Shown: positions 8,853 through 20,803, numbered from the stretch's first letter. The stretch: 64,000 bases of DNA from Azolla caroliniana (GCA_043228905.1 JBHGNT010000015.1:7254001-7318000); one strand, 5' to 3'. Notes: generated from the sequence alone by a model not told the origin. Translations and numbers: made by a program.

Positions 8853-11800
8853 AGCGGACTATTGAAGCGTGGGGCACAAATAGTCCGAGCAATCATAAGT
8901 CCCCACAAGGAAGCGAAATAAGTGGATCGCAAGGAGAAGCAACATGTGTGACACCTAGTGGCGCATGTAAACTAGCAGTACTCAACAAGAAGGACAAGTG
9001 TAAGATACAAGACTTCGAGAAGATGCTGAAAGAAGAAAGCATAATCGAAGAAGAAGAATTCGTTTCTCATATTCTAGAGGAAGCCTCATTTAACGACACC
9101 ATTGGTGAAATCGAGGAAGTCGTGGACTTGAGCTACCCTCACGATCAAAATGTGATTTCGGTTAACTCCGTCAACATGTACACTATCATCGATGAATATC
9201 ATCGAGGCATCTTGATGGAGGAAGCTGAAGTCAACACAAAATATAAAACGGTGGATAAGAAGATCAAGCCAGTTGCGGTTCCGCTACCGGAAGATAGCTG
9301 GCAGAAGATGAAAGAAGTTGCCAATGATCCGAGCTTAAGGGATCCAAAGGCAATAGGTCATGTCTTCACCAAAGAGACGAAAGGAAAGCTACAAGTTGGA
9401 AGGGAAGATTTCCTTCTCCCCGAAGAGGAGAGAATGTTCCGCGGAATGCTTGAGAGACATGGGAAAGCCTTTGCCTTCTCTCCACAAGAGATCGGATGTG
9501 CCGACCCGAAGATGATAGACCCGATGGTGATTTTACGGTGCCACATGTACCTTGGAACCTCAAGCCGATACCGGTTCCAAGAGCTCACATTCCAAAGTTG
9601 ATTGAGCTTCTAAAGGAAAAGGTTAGGATGGGAATTCTTGAGCCATCCAATGCTCCCTACTCTAATAGATGGTTTACGGTGCCGAAGAAGAACGGGTCCT
9701 TACGCTTTATACAAGATCTCCAACCCGTCAACAAGGTGACGATCCGAAATGCCGGAATTGGTCCAAGCGTGGATGAATTTGCTGAAGCCTTCATGGGAAG
9801 ATCGATCTATTCCATTGGAGATCTCTACTCGGGCTATGATCAATTTCAATTGGCCGTCGATAGTAGAGACATAACGACAATGAGGACGCTGATCGGGTTG
9901 GTAAGGATGTGCACCTTACCCCAAGGTGCAACAAATTCCGTAGCCCACATGGTGAATGCCATGAATAAAGTGTTGAGGGATTGCATCCCCGATATCACAA
10001 TGCCCTTCTTAGATGACATTCCAATCAAAGGATGCTTGATGGAAGAGAAAGATGAATCGAAAGATGAAGATGGTTGTCGAAGATTCGTCATCGATCATAT
10101 AAAGGATAGCGAGAAGGTGTTGCAAAAGCTTGAGGATGCGAATCTCACGCTTTCGGGAGAGAAGTCTACATTCGGTCAACCAAAAATATTGGTAGTAGGA
10201 CACTTATGTGGGTCTTATGGCCGGAAACCATCTCCATCCAAGGTGAACGCTATTCAAGAGATGAAAGAAGAATGTGTGTCTCAAACGGAGGTGCGTAAAT
10301 TCTTGGGAGCATGTGCATTCTATCACATATGGATTGCACATTATGCCCATGTCGCTGAACCATTGTATGGACTATTAAAGAAAAGGACGAAGTTCGAATG
10401 GGAAGATGAGCATACCTACGCGATTCGAAAGCTAAAGAAACTATTATTGGAAGCTCCAACACTGCGCAAAGCCGACTACACCGATGGTACCCCGATATAT
10501 GTGATGGTGGATACGAGCCCAACCGGAATTGGATGGGTGATAAACCAAGAAGACAAAGAAAAGAATCAGTATGCAATCCGATTCGGTGCGAAGGTGTTAA
10601 CCGAAAGACAAAGGAAGTATGCTCAAGTAAAGAGAGAGTTATGGGGAATAGTATCCACGGTTAAAACTGACCGTGACTACCTTATAGGAATAGAGGTCAT
10701 AATCGAAACCGACTGTCTACCTATTCTCGGAATGATATTCGGTTGTGCTACACCGGATATTGCTATGCTGCGATGGATTACCTATATCAAGTCCCTCAAC
10801 CCCGAGATTCAGCATATAAATGGAAAGCATAATGTGGTGGCCGATATGTTGTCAAGGGCGAGGTATGAGGGTGAAGAAGATTTGCACTCCGACGAAGAGG
10901 ATGTTGGCCTAAACTTCTTTACGGTTTCTTGTGCTTGGGTGCTAGCAGTGTTCAAAGTAGAAGATTATGAGGGTGAATTCATCGAAATTGGCAAATACTT
11001 AAGCTCTCTTACAAAAGATGAATCATGGTCAAAGGAAGACTTCTACCGAATTAGGAAGAAGGCCTACAAGTTCTTCCTCAAAGAAGGACATCTATGGAAG
11101 TTTTCGAAGAAAAAGAATGGAACTCCACTTCGAGTGGTGTGCAAGAAACAGGATCAACAAACACTAATTGTTGAATTTCATGATAGTGTGTGGGCAGGTC
11201 ATCGTGGTATATGGGCAACATTTGCAAAGTTCAAGGAGAAGTATTGGTGGCCGGGTGTTTACAAAGATGTAGCAAGCTATGTTGAAACATGTGAGCAATG
11301 CCAATTATACTCGAATATTCAACATAGGGATGAACTTCATAGGGATGAACTTCATCCGACATATCCATTATCAATGCACTATAAGTGGTTGGTAGACATA
11401 GTGGTTATGCCAATGGGATTGGGGCAATTGAAATATCTCGTGTTAGCAAGAGAGGATCTCACCAACCAAGTAGAAGGACGGACGCTAAGGAATAAAAAAA
11501 CTTCGGCGGTTTGTAGGTTTCTCCTTGACGATGTTATTTGTCGATACGGATGTGTCGGCAAAATAGTGGCCGATAGAGGAGAATTAGATGCGAATGAAGC
11601 TAAAGAGTTCTTTTCAAGAATAGGTGTCAAATTATCGCTCACCATGGCATACAACCCGGATGCAAATGGGAAGGTGGAACGAGGACATAGTCCAATTGTA
11701 AAAGCTCTAGCAAAGGCTTGCGATGGCAAGATGGGAAATTGGCCACGATTACTACCTTATGCATTGTGGGCAGATAGAACTACACATAGCACGACTACGG

Positions 11801-12312
11801 GATATATGCCCGCCGTACTCATATTAGGACAAAAACCAATAATGCCTATTGAGCAAAGTGTTGCTTCGTGGACGTCTTTGCCATGGCAAGAGGAATTGAG
11901 TCGGGAAGACTTGCTAGCCACGAGGATTCAACAATTAGAACGAAGGCCCAAAGATGTCGAGTTGGCAATAGAACGGTTGTGCCAAGCTCGATTGAAGAAC
12001 AAGGAGAATTTTGATAGAAAGCATCGTCTTCGACAAAGAAAAATTGAAGAAGGAGATTGGGTTCTTGTCTATGATAGTAGTCTTGATGATCAATATAGCA
12101 CTGCTCGAAAGTTCGCAAAACGATGGTTTGGCCCGTATATGGTCAAGAAAGTAGAAAGCAATGCAACCTATTTTTTAGCGGAGTTGGATGGAACTTGACT
12201 TGCTTTGCCGATAGCAAGGAAGAGGATCAAGATCTTTAAGAGAAGAGAAGCCCCAAATCTTGAGATCGAAGATCTAGATGATGTATCCTCGAACATTGAG
12301 GTTGAAGAATAG
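8825..12312 (+). pseudogene. E2 Pol: RT, RNase H, integrase, with one frameshift
   Basis: No standard start is needed if entered by -1 shift near 8850. 8853-9530 is an N-terminal linker (KTVDKKIKPVAVPLPEDS). A one-base loss in a T run near 9530-9537 moves the frame to the long open stretch 9496-12198. RT: RFIQDLQPVNKVTIR, YSGYDQFQL and catalytic FLDDIPIKG. RNase H: VDTSPTGIGW to ETDCLPILGM. Integrase: HH-CC zinc part (HDSVWAGHRG, CEQCQ), then D, D and E in KWLVDIVV, IVADRGELD and NGKVERGH. A TGA at 12196-12198 cuts about 38 residues from the tail seen in E3. A 15-bp tandem duplication gives HRDEL twice near 11325-11355. Confidence 0.88.
8844..8852 (+). promoter_or_regulatory. candidate -1 frameshift site at the gag-pro stop of E2
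   Basis: The codons are GAT TTT TAG. A one-base backward slip on the U run reads TTT TTA GAG and enters the pol frame, which is open from 8825 to about 9530. The peptide after the slip, FLERTIEAWG, matches FLERAAKAWG after the identical GATTTTTAGAG in E3. No downstream structure was tested. Confidence 0.6.
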
Positions 12313-12386
12313 TAATTAAAAAAGAGGAACTTCACCACAATTGGCACATACCGGTGGATGTGCAGGTTTGGTGGGGGTGAATATCG

Positions 12387-13674
12387 TGTGGTTTTTCACA
12401 CACGATATAAAAATTAGTAAAATAATTATTTACGATAAGCTTAATATATGGATATGGAAAGATAGATGTGTTAAAGAGCTTTATAGCATATTTTACTACG
12501 CATAAAACGGATAAACAAGTATCAAGTTATGTGAGTGTGAAGTTTGAAGAAAAGAAAAGAAAAGACAAAATTGTGAGATATCCCACATAGATAGGACAAC
12601 ATTGGAACCCAGAATATATAATGGAAACCAAAACATATTCATTCTATCAATGTGTGGAGCATAGGATGTTCAAGGTGACTTGGGTTACACTATGTGGTGT
12701 GCACGCTTTGCGCGTACGTGCGTCTACATGGCCGTGTGGACGTTTTCGGAAGTACGAGCGCATGGACGTCTTCGGATGTACGCGCGTGGACGTTTCGGAC
12801 GGACGCGTATGTGAGGACGAGTGTGCGGACGCGTGTGTGTGCACACGCGCATGCGTGGATGCGTACACTACGGCGCGGATGAGACTTTTGTGCGCGGATG
12901 CGTATACAGTGTGGGTTGGACGCGTGTGCGCGTGGATGCGTACACTACGGCACGGTTGGGACGTGCGCATGCGTGGATGTGTACACTACTACGTGGTCGA
13001 GACTTTTGCGCGCTGACGCGTCTACGGTTTGGTTGCGACGCACGTACGGATTGCGCACGGGCTAAACTTTATAGATGATTGTGTCATTTGGCCGAATTAT
13101 ACGGACATCGCATGCAACCAAAAGCCAAGGTCATGCAACTAAAAGTAAAAAGGCATGCATCTAAAAATGGAAGCATGCGACTAAAAGCAGAGGCCATGCA
13201 ACTAAAAATAGAGGCCATCCGACTAAAAGTGGGCATGCAAAGTAACATTGGGGAGGAGGATCAACGAGGAGCTCGATATATGTCCCATTTTTTCCCTCCT
13301 AGTTATTTTTTTTCTTTTTTTTCCCCTTCTTTCTTCTTCCCTCTTGGATTTGAGAAGAAAATTATCTCACATATTGATATCAAACTCTTAGCTTTGTTTA
13401 CTTGAGCTTTCTTGTAAAAAATTATCTCTTGTATTCATATGGGACCACTCCTTGCATGGTTGTTGGCTCCTTTCTTTGAAAAACTAATCTCTCATTTCCA
13501 TACCCAACCGATTGTAACACGATTCTGAAATTATAAAGAATCGGTTTTCTTTTGCAATAAAGAAATGATTTGTCTCTCCCACTTGTCTTATGCTTAAAAC
13601 TTGCTTGTGTTGTACGTGTTGCACTAAATCCTTCTAGTCTAGAACCCCGGCGGTTCCGCCTCACGATCCGCACA
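12387..13674 (+). repeat. E2 3' LTR
   Basis: Starts TGTGGTTTTTCACACACG after a purine-rich tract and ends near CCGCACA. It lacks the solo LTR found in the 5' copy. The TATA region reads TATATAATGG near 12615. A short duplication of the motif AGAACCCCGGCGGT occurs at 13639-13652 and 13680-13693, so the right edge is uncertain by about 40 bp. Confidence 0.82.
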
Positions 13675-13689
13675 TAGTCCAGAACCCCG

Positions 13690-15870
13690 GCGGTGTATAG
13701 CCAGCAAGGGGAGCACCTGGACCATCTCTGGTTATGCCTAGAGAAATGCAGGGGGTACCGGCAAGCTTGAACCCGGCAAAGTGTGTGTTTGGGGTGGCTA
13801 GTGGTACCGTACTTGGCCATATTGTCAGCAAGGACGGGATAGCAGTAGACCCGGACAAAGTCAGGGCAATCCTGGAGGCACCGGCACCAACGACAGCCAA
13901 AGCATTAAGCAGATTCTTAGGACAAATCCGGTGGCATAGCTGGATGCTCTGGTATTTGGCAGATCTTGCAACACCGCTGCATGTTGCGGTTCACCAGACA
14001 CCGTTTCAATGGACGGCTACAGAGGATCGTTTACCGGGTTCGAAAAGTATTACTATCGCAAGCACCGGTAGTATAACCCCCGGACTGGTCCAAAGAGTTT
14101 CATGTGTTCGTCGACGCATCAGACATAACAATTGGCAGCGCAGTTATGCAGCTGACCGAACCCAAGTGGTACCGACCAGTATACTATGCGAGCCGGAAAC
14201 TGTCACAAGCGGAACGAAATTACTCCACTACGGAAAGAGAGGCCTTGGGGATGATTTATAGTGTCATGAAGTTCCGACACTATTTGCTGGGCCGTAAATT
14301 TTCATTCCACGTAGACCATTCTGCACTTTTATACTTGGTCTCTAAGGCATCCCTCATAGGTAAGTTGGCCCGGTGGACATTGCTACTACAGGAATTCGAG
14401 TTCGAAATTTATCACCGATCGGGTATACAACACGTGGTTGCCGACTATTTGAGCCGGTTAGAAACCGGTGAGACCAGTGACGGCGTACCAGATGAGTTTC
14501 CGGACGTTGAACTGTTTAAAATCACGGTAGAAACCACGGTAGATAGGACAGTTCCGGACGAGGACAAATGGCTAACGAATATGCATAAGTTCTTAAGCAC
14601 GGGACTACCCTCAGAAGAGATGAATAGAGACGAGCGGAAATGATTGGCGGTCCAAAGGCGACATTTTTGTTTATTACAGGACACCCTATACCACAAGGAA
14701 GCTGATGGAATATGGTGGAGAGCGGTGCAGAGCGATGAAAAGGACACCATATTATGGGAAGCACATTGCGGAGTCGCCGGAGGACACTATGCCGGTGAAG
14801 CTACAACAAGAAAGATATGGCATAGTGGGCTATGGTGGCCAACGACACTGAAAGATTCGGTCTGGTATACGAAGGAATGCGATTTGTGTCAACAATGGGC
14901 CAACTGACAGAACAGGCGCGAATGCCTCACCAGCCGGTACTACCCTTGGAACCATTTAAAAAATGGGGGCTGGACTTTGTTGGACCATTCAACCCACAAG
15001 CCATGCGAACCGGCAACAGATACATCATTGTCGCTACGGACTATTGCACCAAGTGGGTCGAGGCCAAGGCTCTGCGAGACAATACCGCGGCATCAACGAC
15101 GAAGTTTCTCTACGAGTACATCTAGTGCCGTTACGGATGTCCCATCGAATTAATTAGCGACCAGGGTGAACACTTCCTCCGTCAAGTAGTGGAGAGCCTC
15201 ACAACATTCTACGCGGTAGTACACAAGCGCAACACTCCATACTACCCGCATGCCAATGGCTGGCCGAGTCCACCAACAAGACACTACAGAACATCCTCCG
15301 GAAGTTCGTCAACGAGAATTGGACCGATTGGGACACGAAGTTGCACAGTGCATTATGGGCTTACCGGACGGCGTATAAAACAAGCATCAGGACGACACCA
15401 TTCTAGTTAGCATTCGGACTAGAAGCGGTGATGCCGATGGAATTTCAAGTACCGAGCTTACGGATACAGGTTTGGGAGCGACTAAGTGAAAAGGAATTAG
15501 AGAAAATCCGATTAGCGTTGGAAGAGCATCGGATAGCGAGTATCATGCAGTTGGAACTGGAGCAACGACGAAGGAAGGCATTCGTCGACTTGCACCGGAA
15601 GGGCAATGAGAAGTTGTTCGGAATCGGCAGGTCGGTGCTCGTGTTTCAGACCCAGATGGGTAAGATGCCGGGCAAGCTACGGTTCCGGTGGATTGAACCA
15701 TACTGGATCACGCGAGAATTCAACGGGTCTTACCAGTTAGGCATGCTTGCCGGCGAAGTACTGAACAAATGGGTAAACGGGTTCCGGCTTAAACCCTATT
15801 ACGGGCGCATGCCACCAAACCCGTTTTATCAGGAACAGATTGTCGCAGTAACCGGAAGCGGCAAGCAATT
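13690..15870 (+). pseudogene. GA Pol continued: RT end, RNase H, integrase, broken
   Basis: Resumes after E2 with GEHLDHLWLCLEKC (RT palm end), then NPAKCVFGVASGTVLGHIVS and the RT connection. RNase H: FVDASDITIGSAVMQLTEP, YYASRKLSQAERNYSTTERE and VDHSALLYLV (14104-14643). Integrase zinc part: HCGVAGGHYAGE and CDLCQQWAN (14644-14907). Core: [25 protein letters not shown], then ELISDQGEHF after a TAG near 15123. The C-terminal part is 15428-15870 (RFRWIEPYWITREFNGSYQL). At least three stops or frameshifts separate the pieces. Confidence 0.85.
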
Positions 15871-16251
15871 GGTCGGACAACCGAGACTAATGATTAATTA
15901 TTACAAAAAGAAAAAAGAAAAAAGAAAAACAGAAAAAAGGAAAAAGAGAAAAGAAAAGTCATCATGCATAGGCGAGGAGAGAATGGGCACTGTGAAAAGG
16001 TGTGTGGTTGGTGGCTAATTAAAGCCTCTTTAAAAGCCCACCATGGGTCAACCGACTGCTATAATAGTACACGACGTGCATGCGCGGGAATCAAGAAAAG
16101 GCGCCAAGCATGGAGAGACAAAACCTCTGCCTCACAGAGTCCCTCTCATTTCGCGAGAACAGAGCACTAAGCGCACACAACCGATTAAGAGTGATCGGAC
16201 GAACGCACAAACATACTAATCCTACCAAGTCCCACAGACTCAGACAACAAG
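15871..16251 (+). other. GA inter-ORF spacer
   Basis: Between integrase and the extra ORF. It holds an A/G-rich run (15900-15960) and no convincing coding sequence. The stretch near 15972-15990 (GAGAGAATGGGCAC) has a counterpart next to the copia-2 insertion in GB (62236-62250), which supports common ancestry. Confidence 0.6.
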
Positions 16252-16827
16252 ATGGAACACATGGCACTCTCGGAAGTGGCCAAGAAATGGTTCAAGCAAC
16301 ACAGCTTGGAAGGGTTCCTAAGAATCGTTGAGGCACCTCCGCACAGCGAGGCGGAGAAAGTCGTGCAGGAGATCAATACGGAGGTCATCATAGAAGAGGC
16401 CATCCGTGCCATGACCAGCCTACTAGAGGGCGGATTACTCTCGATCAACAACCCTTCACCGGAGATGCTCACGAAGTTTTTCGGTGAGTACTCCCTGGCC
16501 AGCAAGGCGTACTGCATGCAAGGCGGCAAGGATGCTCTATTCCGAGAGGTTGCTCGTGTGCTTCATGAGTACGGACATGTACACCCTCGACCCCCGGCGA
16601 TGCCAAAGAACAGAGCCGGTTTTATTATAGCGACTTATGAGGGGGCACAGGTGGATTGGCCGGTGATCATCGTTGATAGTCTGAGCGCGGCCATAGCCTC
16701 AGTAAAGGATGGCAAGAAGATGTGCACGGCGGTGGAGCAATGGATCACTCTTTTAGCGCCACCGGTAGAGCCGACGCAGCCGAAGAAGCGGGGGCGACCG
16801 ACTGAATCAACCCTCAACCCATCATAA
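16252..16827 (+). CDS. GA extra 3' ORF, N-terminal part (191 aa), unknown function
   Basis: I do not recognise a named family. The open frame begins MEHMALSEVAKKWF and contains KKWFKQHSLEGFLRIVEAPPH, then GFIIATYEGAQVDWPVI and GKKMCTAVEQWITLLAPP, and ends in a basic Pro-rich stretch. GB (62500-63348) has the same blocks (IIINTFEGRTVDWGVI, GKKLRPIIQQYLTILFPP), and GC keeps the first block. The position is downstream of integrase in sense orientation. Extra ORFs at this place are known in some plant Athila/Tat-type gypsy elements, but any kinship is inference. It may continue into the coiled-coil region after a stop near 16827. Confidence 0.6.
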   Translation: MEHMALSEVAKKWFKQHSLEGFLRIVEAPPHSEAEKVVQEINTEVIIEEAIRAMTSLLEGGLLSINNPSPEMLTKFFGEYSLASKAYCMQGGKDALFREVARVLHEYGHVHPRPPAMPKNRAGFIIATYEGAQVDWPVIIVDSLSAAIASVKDGKKMCTAVEQWITLLAPPVEPTQPKKRGRPTESTLNPS

Positions 16828-19061
16828 AAAAGGCAGCAACTACTGGCTAAATAGGCAATTGGATGGAAAGCGGCCGGCTCCTCACAGAAGGCGAAGGAGC
16901 AGCCTAGCCGGAAGCGTACGACAGAGAAGGAGACACCGGTGAGACCCTTAAAAATTAAGCTGCGTCGGCCCTAACAACAATCAGAACAACCACAGGAGCA
17001 ATACCCCTTGGTGGCGTTAATCAATAGCGGCACCCTAGCAGAGGAGCAGGAAGAAGAACCTGTTGAGCCCCTAGTATGTCGCAAACAGACACGTGACGAG
17101 GGCCATAGAGGGGAGGAATCAAGTCCTGTAAGGGACAGTATACCAAAGCCCCGCCCCGAGAAGCCATAACCAAGGGAGGAGTCAGAACCGGGTCAATAAG
17201 AGCCAGTGTTAGTAGCACCTGTGCGGCAAGAAATAGCGGAACTAGATGTTCAAAAACCGGTGATTGAATTGCTGATGTTGCCGACGCAACAACAACAACA
17301 AGAACCGAAACTACCGCTAACCACCCAGAAAAGGTTCTCGGCGAGTGAAGAAGCCACACCAGGACCGGAACTGGCACGACAACAAAGCACCGGCAAACAA
17401 TGGCTATGGTGGATAGGAGAGCAAGTGGCCGGGGTGGTGTGTCACATAGAAGTAAAAGAGAGGGCACATGTGGACCGGTTGCTCGCCACAACCGAAGAAC
17501 TAGAGAAGGCCCGATCGAGAATCTAGAGCATGGAACAAGAAGTGAAAAGGACCAGAGAAGAGGCGGCGAAGTTGGTCATCGAAGAACCACAACAATTAGA
17601 ACCGGTGGCACCGGTGAGTGTACACAATAATAAGACCCTGGTGACTGAAACATTCCCGGATAAGAATAAGGCACAAGAACAAGAACTCGCCACGCTGAAA
17701 GAAGAATTGGAAGCCCAAGAGGCCTTAAGGGCTAGAGAACGTGAAGGGAAGAAGGCGACGGAGGAAGAACAAAGGAAATTAGCCAAAAGTCTCCGACGAG
17801 TCGAAGAAAGCCTGCGTAAAGGTCATCAAGCATATGACCGGCTAAAGGAAGAAAAAGAAACACTCCTACAGGAAAAGGACAAACTCTGGCACTCGGCGGA
17901 AGGAGAGATCGAGTGACTCAAGGAAGAGCTCCGATGACAAAAGGACTGGGAAGACCGTGCTCGCCGTCTGATCAATCAAAGGTTGAAACAAAAAATGGAC
18001 GACTTTGATCGGCTGCACCGGGATCACAAACACGTGGATGCGGAACACAAGAAATTGATCACCGAAAGTGACTGGCAACAGGAGAAGTTAAGGGAACATT
18101 GGGATGAGGTTAACCGGACTGTGGCAACCTTGGTAGAGGAACAATCAAAGGGGTCTGAAGCAGCGAAAGAACGGATAGAGCTGACCCGACAGTGCTCGGA
18201 GACAACAAAGTGCGCTATAGTGGCTCTGAACAAAGTTCAGGTGACCTATTAGACACATCTCATGCACTACAGAAGCCAAGAAGCGGCAACTGCGAACCTG
18301 ATCAAACAATTGAAGGACAAAAAACTGGTCGCGGGGAATAAGTCGAAGATGGGGCTGGGGCGAATTCGTGATCTGGTGTGGACATGGAGAGACTGGACGA
18401 AGAGACTGGTGGAATAAAGTTCGGTTCAATGGTGGTCTCAATGGGCTAAGCAGGCAACGGAGTTACAATTTTTGACAGTGGATGCGGAGAACTGGCGGAA
18501 GGACGGCGACGATTTCTATAAACTGGATGAGGAAAACATTGTAGCCATAAGGGAGGAATTGTAGGGCGACTTCCTATCGTTAGCCGGGAACCAATTGGCG
18601 GCGATGAGGCGATTGGTGGAACAACTGGACGATGACCAGTTGGATACCCAACTCCAGCTCAAGCGGTATGAACGAGAACGGCGACACCAAGAAGTGGTCA
18701 AAAGAACTACGATGATTAATATCAGTGATGAAGAGCAATCTTCGGAGCAGGCGCCGAATGAAGCCGGAGTTGGGTGAAGCCAGCCGAACATAACTCCAGA
18801 GGAGCAACCGAAGGATGGAAACCTGCACACTAGAAACCATCAGCAGGAGGAGCCCAAACCAATAGAACCAGAACCGGAAGCCTTGGGACCGGTGGAACCG
18901 GAGAGACCAGAGGAGGAGGAGGAGGAGGAGGAGGAGCAGTAGCAGTAGCAGGAACGAGAGTAGGAGCAGTAGCAAAGGACAGAGTAGCTACCCGATGAGA
19001 CTTTAAAACCCTTGGACCAGAGCATTCTGGACATTTTGGAGGAAGATTGAAGGGCGAACCA
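16828..19061 (+). pseudogene. GA extra ORF, long coiled-coil part, broken
   Basis: A stretch dominated by Glu, Lys, Gln and Arg with heptad-like spacing and several open pieces: 17206-17526, 17530-17916 (ELATLKEELEAQEALRARER), 17983-18252 and 18595-18777. In-frame stops (for example 17524-17526, 17914-17916, 18250-18252) break it. The GAG-rich run at 18910-18950 encodes poly-Glu. GB has a comparable stretch at 63600-64000. It was probably one protein with the preceding part, encoding a rod-like domain; function unknown. Confidence 0.6.
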
Positions 19062-19780
19062 TGGGATTCGACCTACAAGGTACTGTCCCACGGGCGTGCC
19101 ATGTGTTGACCGGCAAAGACTTACAAGCCGGATAAAGTCTAGAATGGGAAAGGGATAATTAATTTAGAACAATCTATAATTATGATATTTTGAGAAGCGA
19201 ACGGACGGACCCGGATTCGGTATGCCGATCCGGATCCGGACCGGTTCATAGCCGGCTGCTGGTTGGATTCGACATACAAGGTACTGTCCCACGGGCGTGC
19301 CATGTGTTGACCGGCAAAGACTTACACGCCGGATAAAGTCTAGAATGGGAAAGGGATAATTAATTTAGAACTATCTATAATTAAGATATTTTGAGAAGCG
19401 AACGGACGGACCCGGATTCGGTATGCCGATCCGGATCCGGACCGGTTTGTAGCCGGTTGCCGGTTGGCACCGGTTCGTAACTAGAGCCTGTGACCTATAA
19501 AAGGACCCGGTTAGATTGTAATCAATTAGTGGTTGATTAATGAAAGTCCTGTTCTGCTACACCTTGTTTAATCTTGAAAGCTTTAAGTTAATTACTATTC
19601 TGTGCTTAATATAATCTATCTTACGCGTGTATTATGATCATTAACCACACCGGTTAATATCCGGTTTGGAATAAGTTTGCATTACGGTCTTCGCCTACCC
19701 CACTTGCACCACCCTTTGGTGAAGTGTCCTAGAGGGACACCCTATGTTAGGGCTAGTCCGGCCCCAAGGAGTAACACGCA
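19062..19780 (+). repeat. GA 3' LTR with an internal 201-bp tandem duplication
   Basis: Starts near TGGGATTCGACC and ends near AACACGCA; the 5' LTR is outside the window, so the edges are estimates. 19064-19264 and 19265-19465 are near-identical 201-bp copies. A TATAAAAG box is at 19496-19503, followed by the presumed R region. This LTR differs from those of GB and GC although the proteins are related. Confidence 0.65.
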
Positions 19781-20571
19781 ATTTAAGAATAGGCTGTCCA
19801 AAAAAGACACAAAGTAGGTCATTTCACAAAAAGGACCATCGCATGTGCAAAGGTTTTCGGAAATTGAATCAAAATATACTGATTTATACCATGTCCAAAC
19901 ATTTAGGGCTTTCAAAAAATGCCTAAATAATCAGTTTTTTATTAGAGAGAGAGAGAGAGAAAGAACGGTCCTCTCCCTACATAGGCTATGGGCATATGAT
20001 AGGTAGAGGAGACTAAGAAGTGTTGTAACTAAGTGAATTTTACATACAATTAATATAATTATGTGCTTTTTCCAAAAGAAAAGAAAAGAGAGAGTCTTTG
20101 TAGCCCAATGAGACAGTGATGGAAGGATCACGAGCCATCTGAAAATGGGTTTTGTGTAGAGAGAGATTTCCCAATGCTGAGAAGATGGAAGGAATATCCA
20201 AAAGCCACAAAACACCAACTATCGTGGGTAATACCTAAAGTGTGTTATGGGGAGTAGGCACTACCATGCAGAGAGTGTGGCATGGAGAGAGAGGACTGCA
20301 TCCTATCTCGTGAAGCGGGCAAAGGACCAGTCTGATGTTACTCACATAATTGTATTGGACCTCATGAGGACACCTTGTGGGTGTGGTTCCCTACCAATGA
20401 TAACACTCTCTCTAACTGAAACTGGGGTGTGTGTGTGTTCCGGGTTAATGATGAGATGCTCGTGATCGTGAAGTCATTAGGACATGAGGCTACTGTGGTT
20501 GACGTGATGGCAATCATTGATGAGATGCGAGCACGTTCATTGGGTCGGAATAAGGTTGGTTATCACAAGCC

Positions 20572-20620
20572 ATACTACTACTACTACAACTACAACTACT
20601 ACTACTACTACTACTACTAG
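20572..20620 (+). repeat. TAC/AAC trinucleotide repeat
   Basis: ACTACTACTACTACAAC-type repeat of about 45 bp. Confidence 0.9.
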
Positions 20621-20757
20621 GGTGTGAGTAAGTGTCCCCACCAATGAAGCTAAAAAAAGAAGAATACAGAAGACACATAAGAGAAGAAGACAGAAGAAGC
20701 CAAGGAAACTACAATTACATGTGAACTAGCCCTAAATAAGCAGAGACAGCTAGCTAT

Positions 20758-20759
<2 letters not shown>

Positions 20760-20801
<42 letters not shown>
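20760..20801. repeat. CT microsatellite
   Basis: About 20 uninterrupted CT units. Confidence 0.95.

Positions 20802-20803
<2 letters not shown>

Larger units (their letters stand above)
4772..13674 (+). mobile_element. Ty3/gypsy element E2, nested in GA
   Basis: Both LTRs are present (4772-6711 and 12387-13674), with gag-pro and pol ORFs between them and a polypurine stretch GGTGGGGGTGAA just before the 3' LTR. It is a sister of E3 (27035-34053), with collinear proteins. The left LTR contains a solo LTR. The LTR end, primer site and leader are deleted at 6711/6712, and no target-site duplication is visible, so rearrangement happened at the ends. One frameshift and one late nonsense codon hit pol. 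Confidence 0.88.
2038..19780 (+). mobile_element. Ty3/gypsy element GA (Tat/Athila-like), interrupted by E2
   Basis: A degenerate plus-strand element whose 5' LTR and first part of gag lie left of the window beyond copia-1. Order: gag with zinc knuckles, protease, RT, [E2 insertion 4772-13674], end of RT, RNase H, integrase, an extra coiled-coil ORF, and a 3' LTR ending near 19780. RT wording (FLEGFNGYNLIRMHP, DQEKTAFVIEWG) resembles plant Tat/Athila RT. Many stops and frameshifts show it is old. GB and GC are related copies with a different LTR. Confidence 0.85.

Noticed and set aside
10000-10035. FLDD in E2/E3 RT as a novel catalytic motif
   Set aside because: Phe for Tyr before x-Asp-Asp is common in Ty3/gypsy RTs; both aspartates are present.
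16252-19050. Env-like gene in GA
   Set aside because: No signal peptide, transmembrane stretch or Cys pattern; the protein is coiled-coil-rich.
20247-20620. Possible host gene or captured gene fragment in the inverted-repeat segment
   Set aside because: Short, with overlapping frames and no recognisable domain; the Tyr run comes from a trinucleotide repeat. Kept only as part of the repeat.
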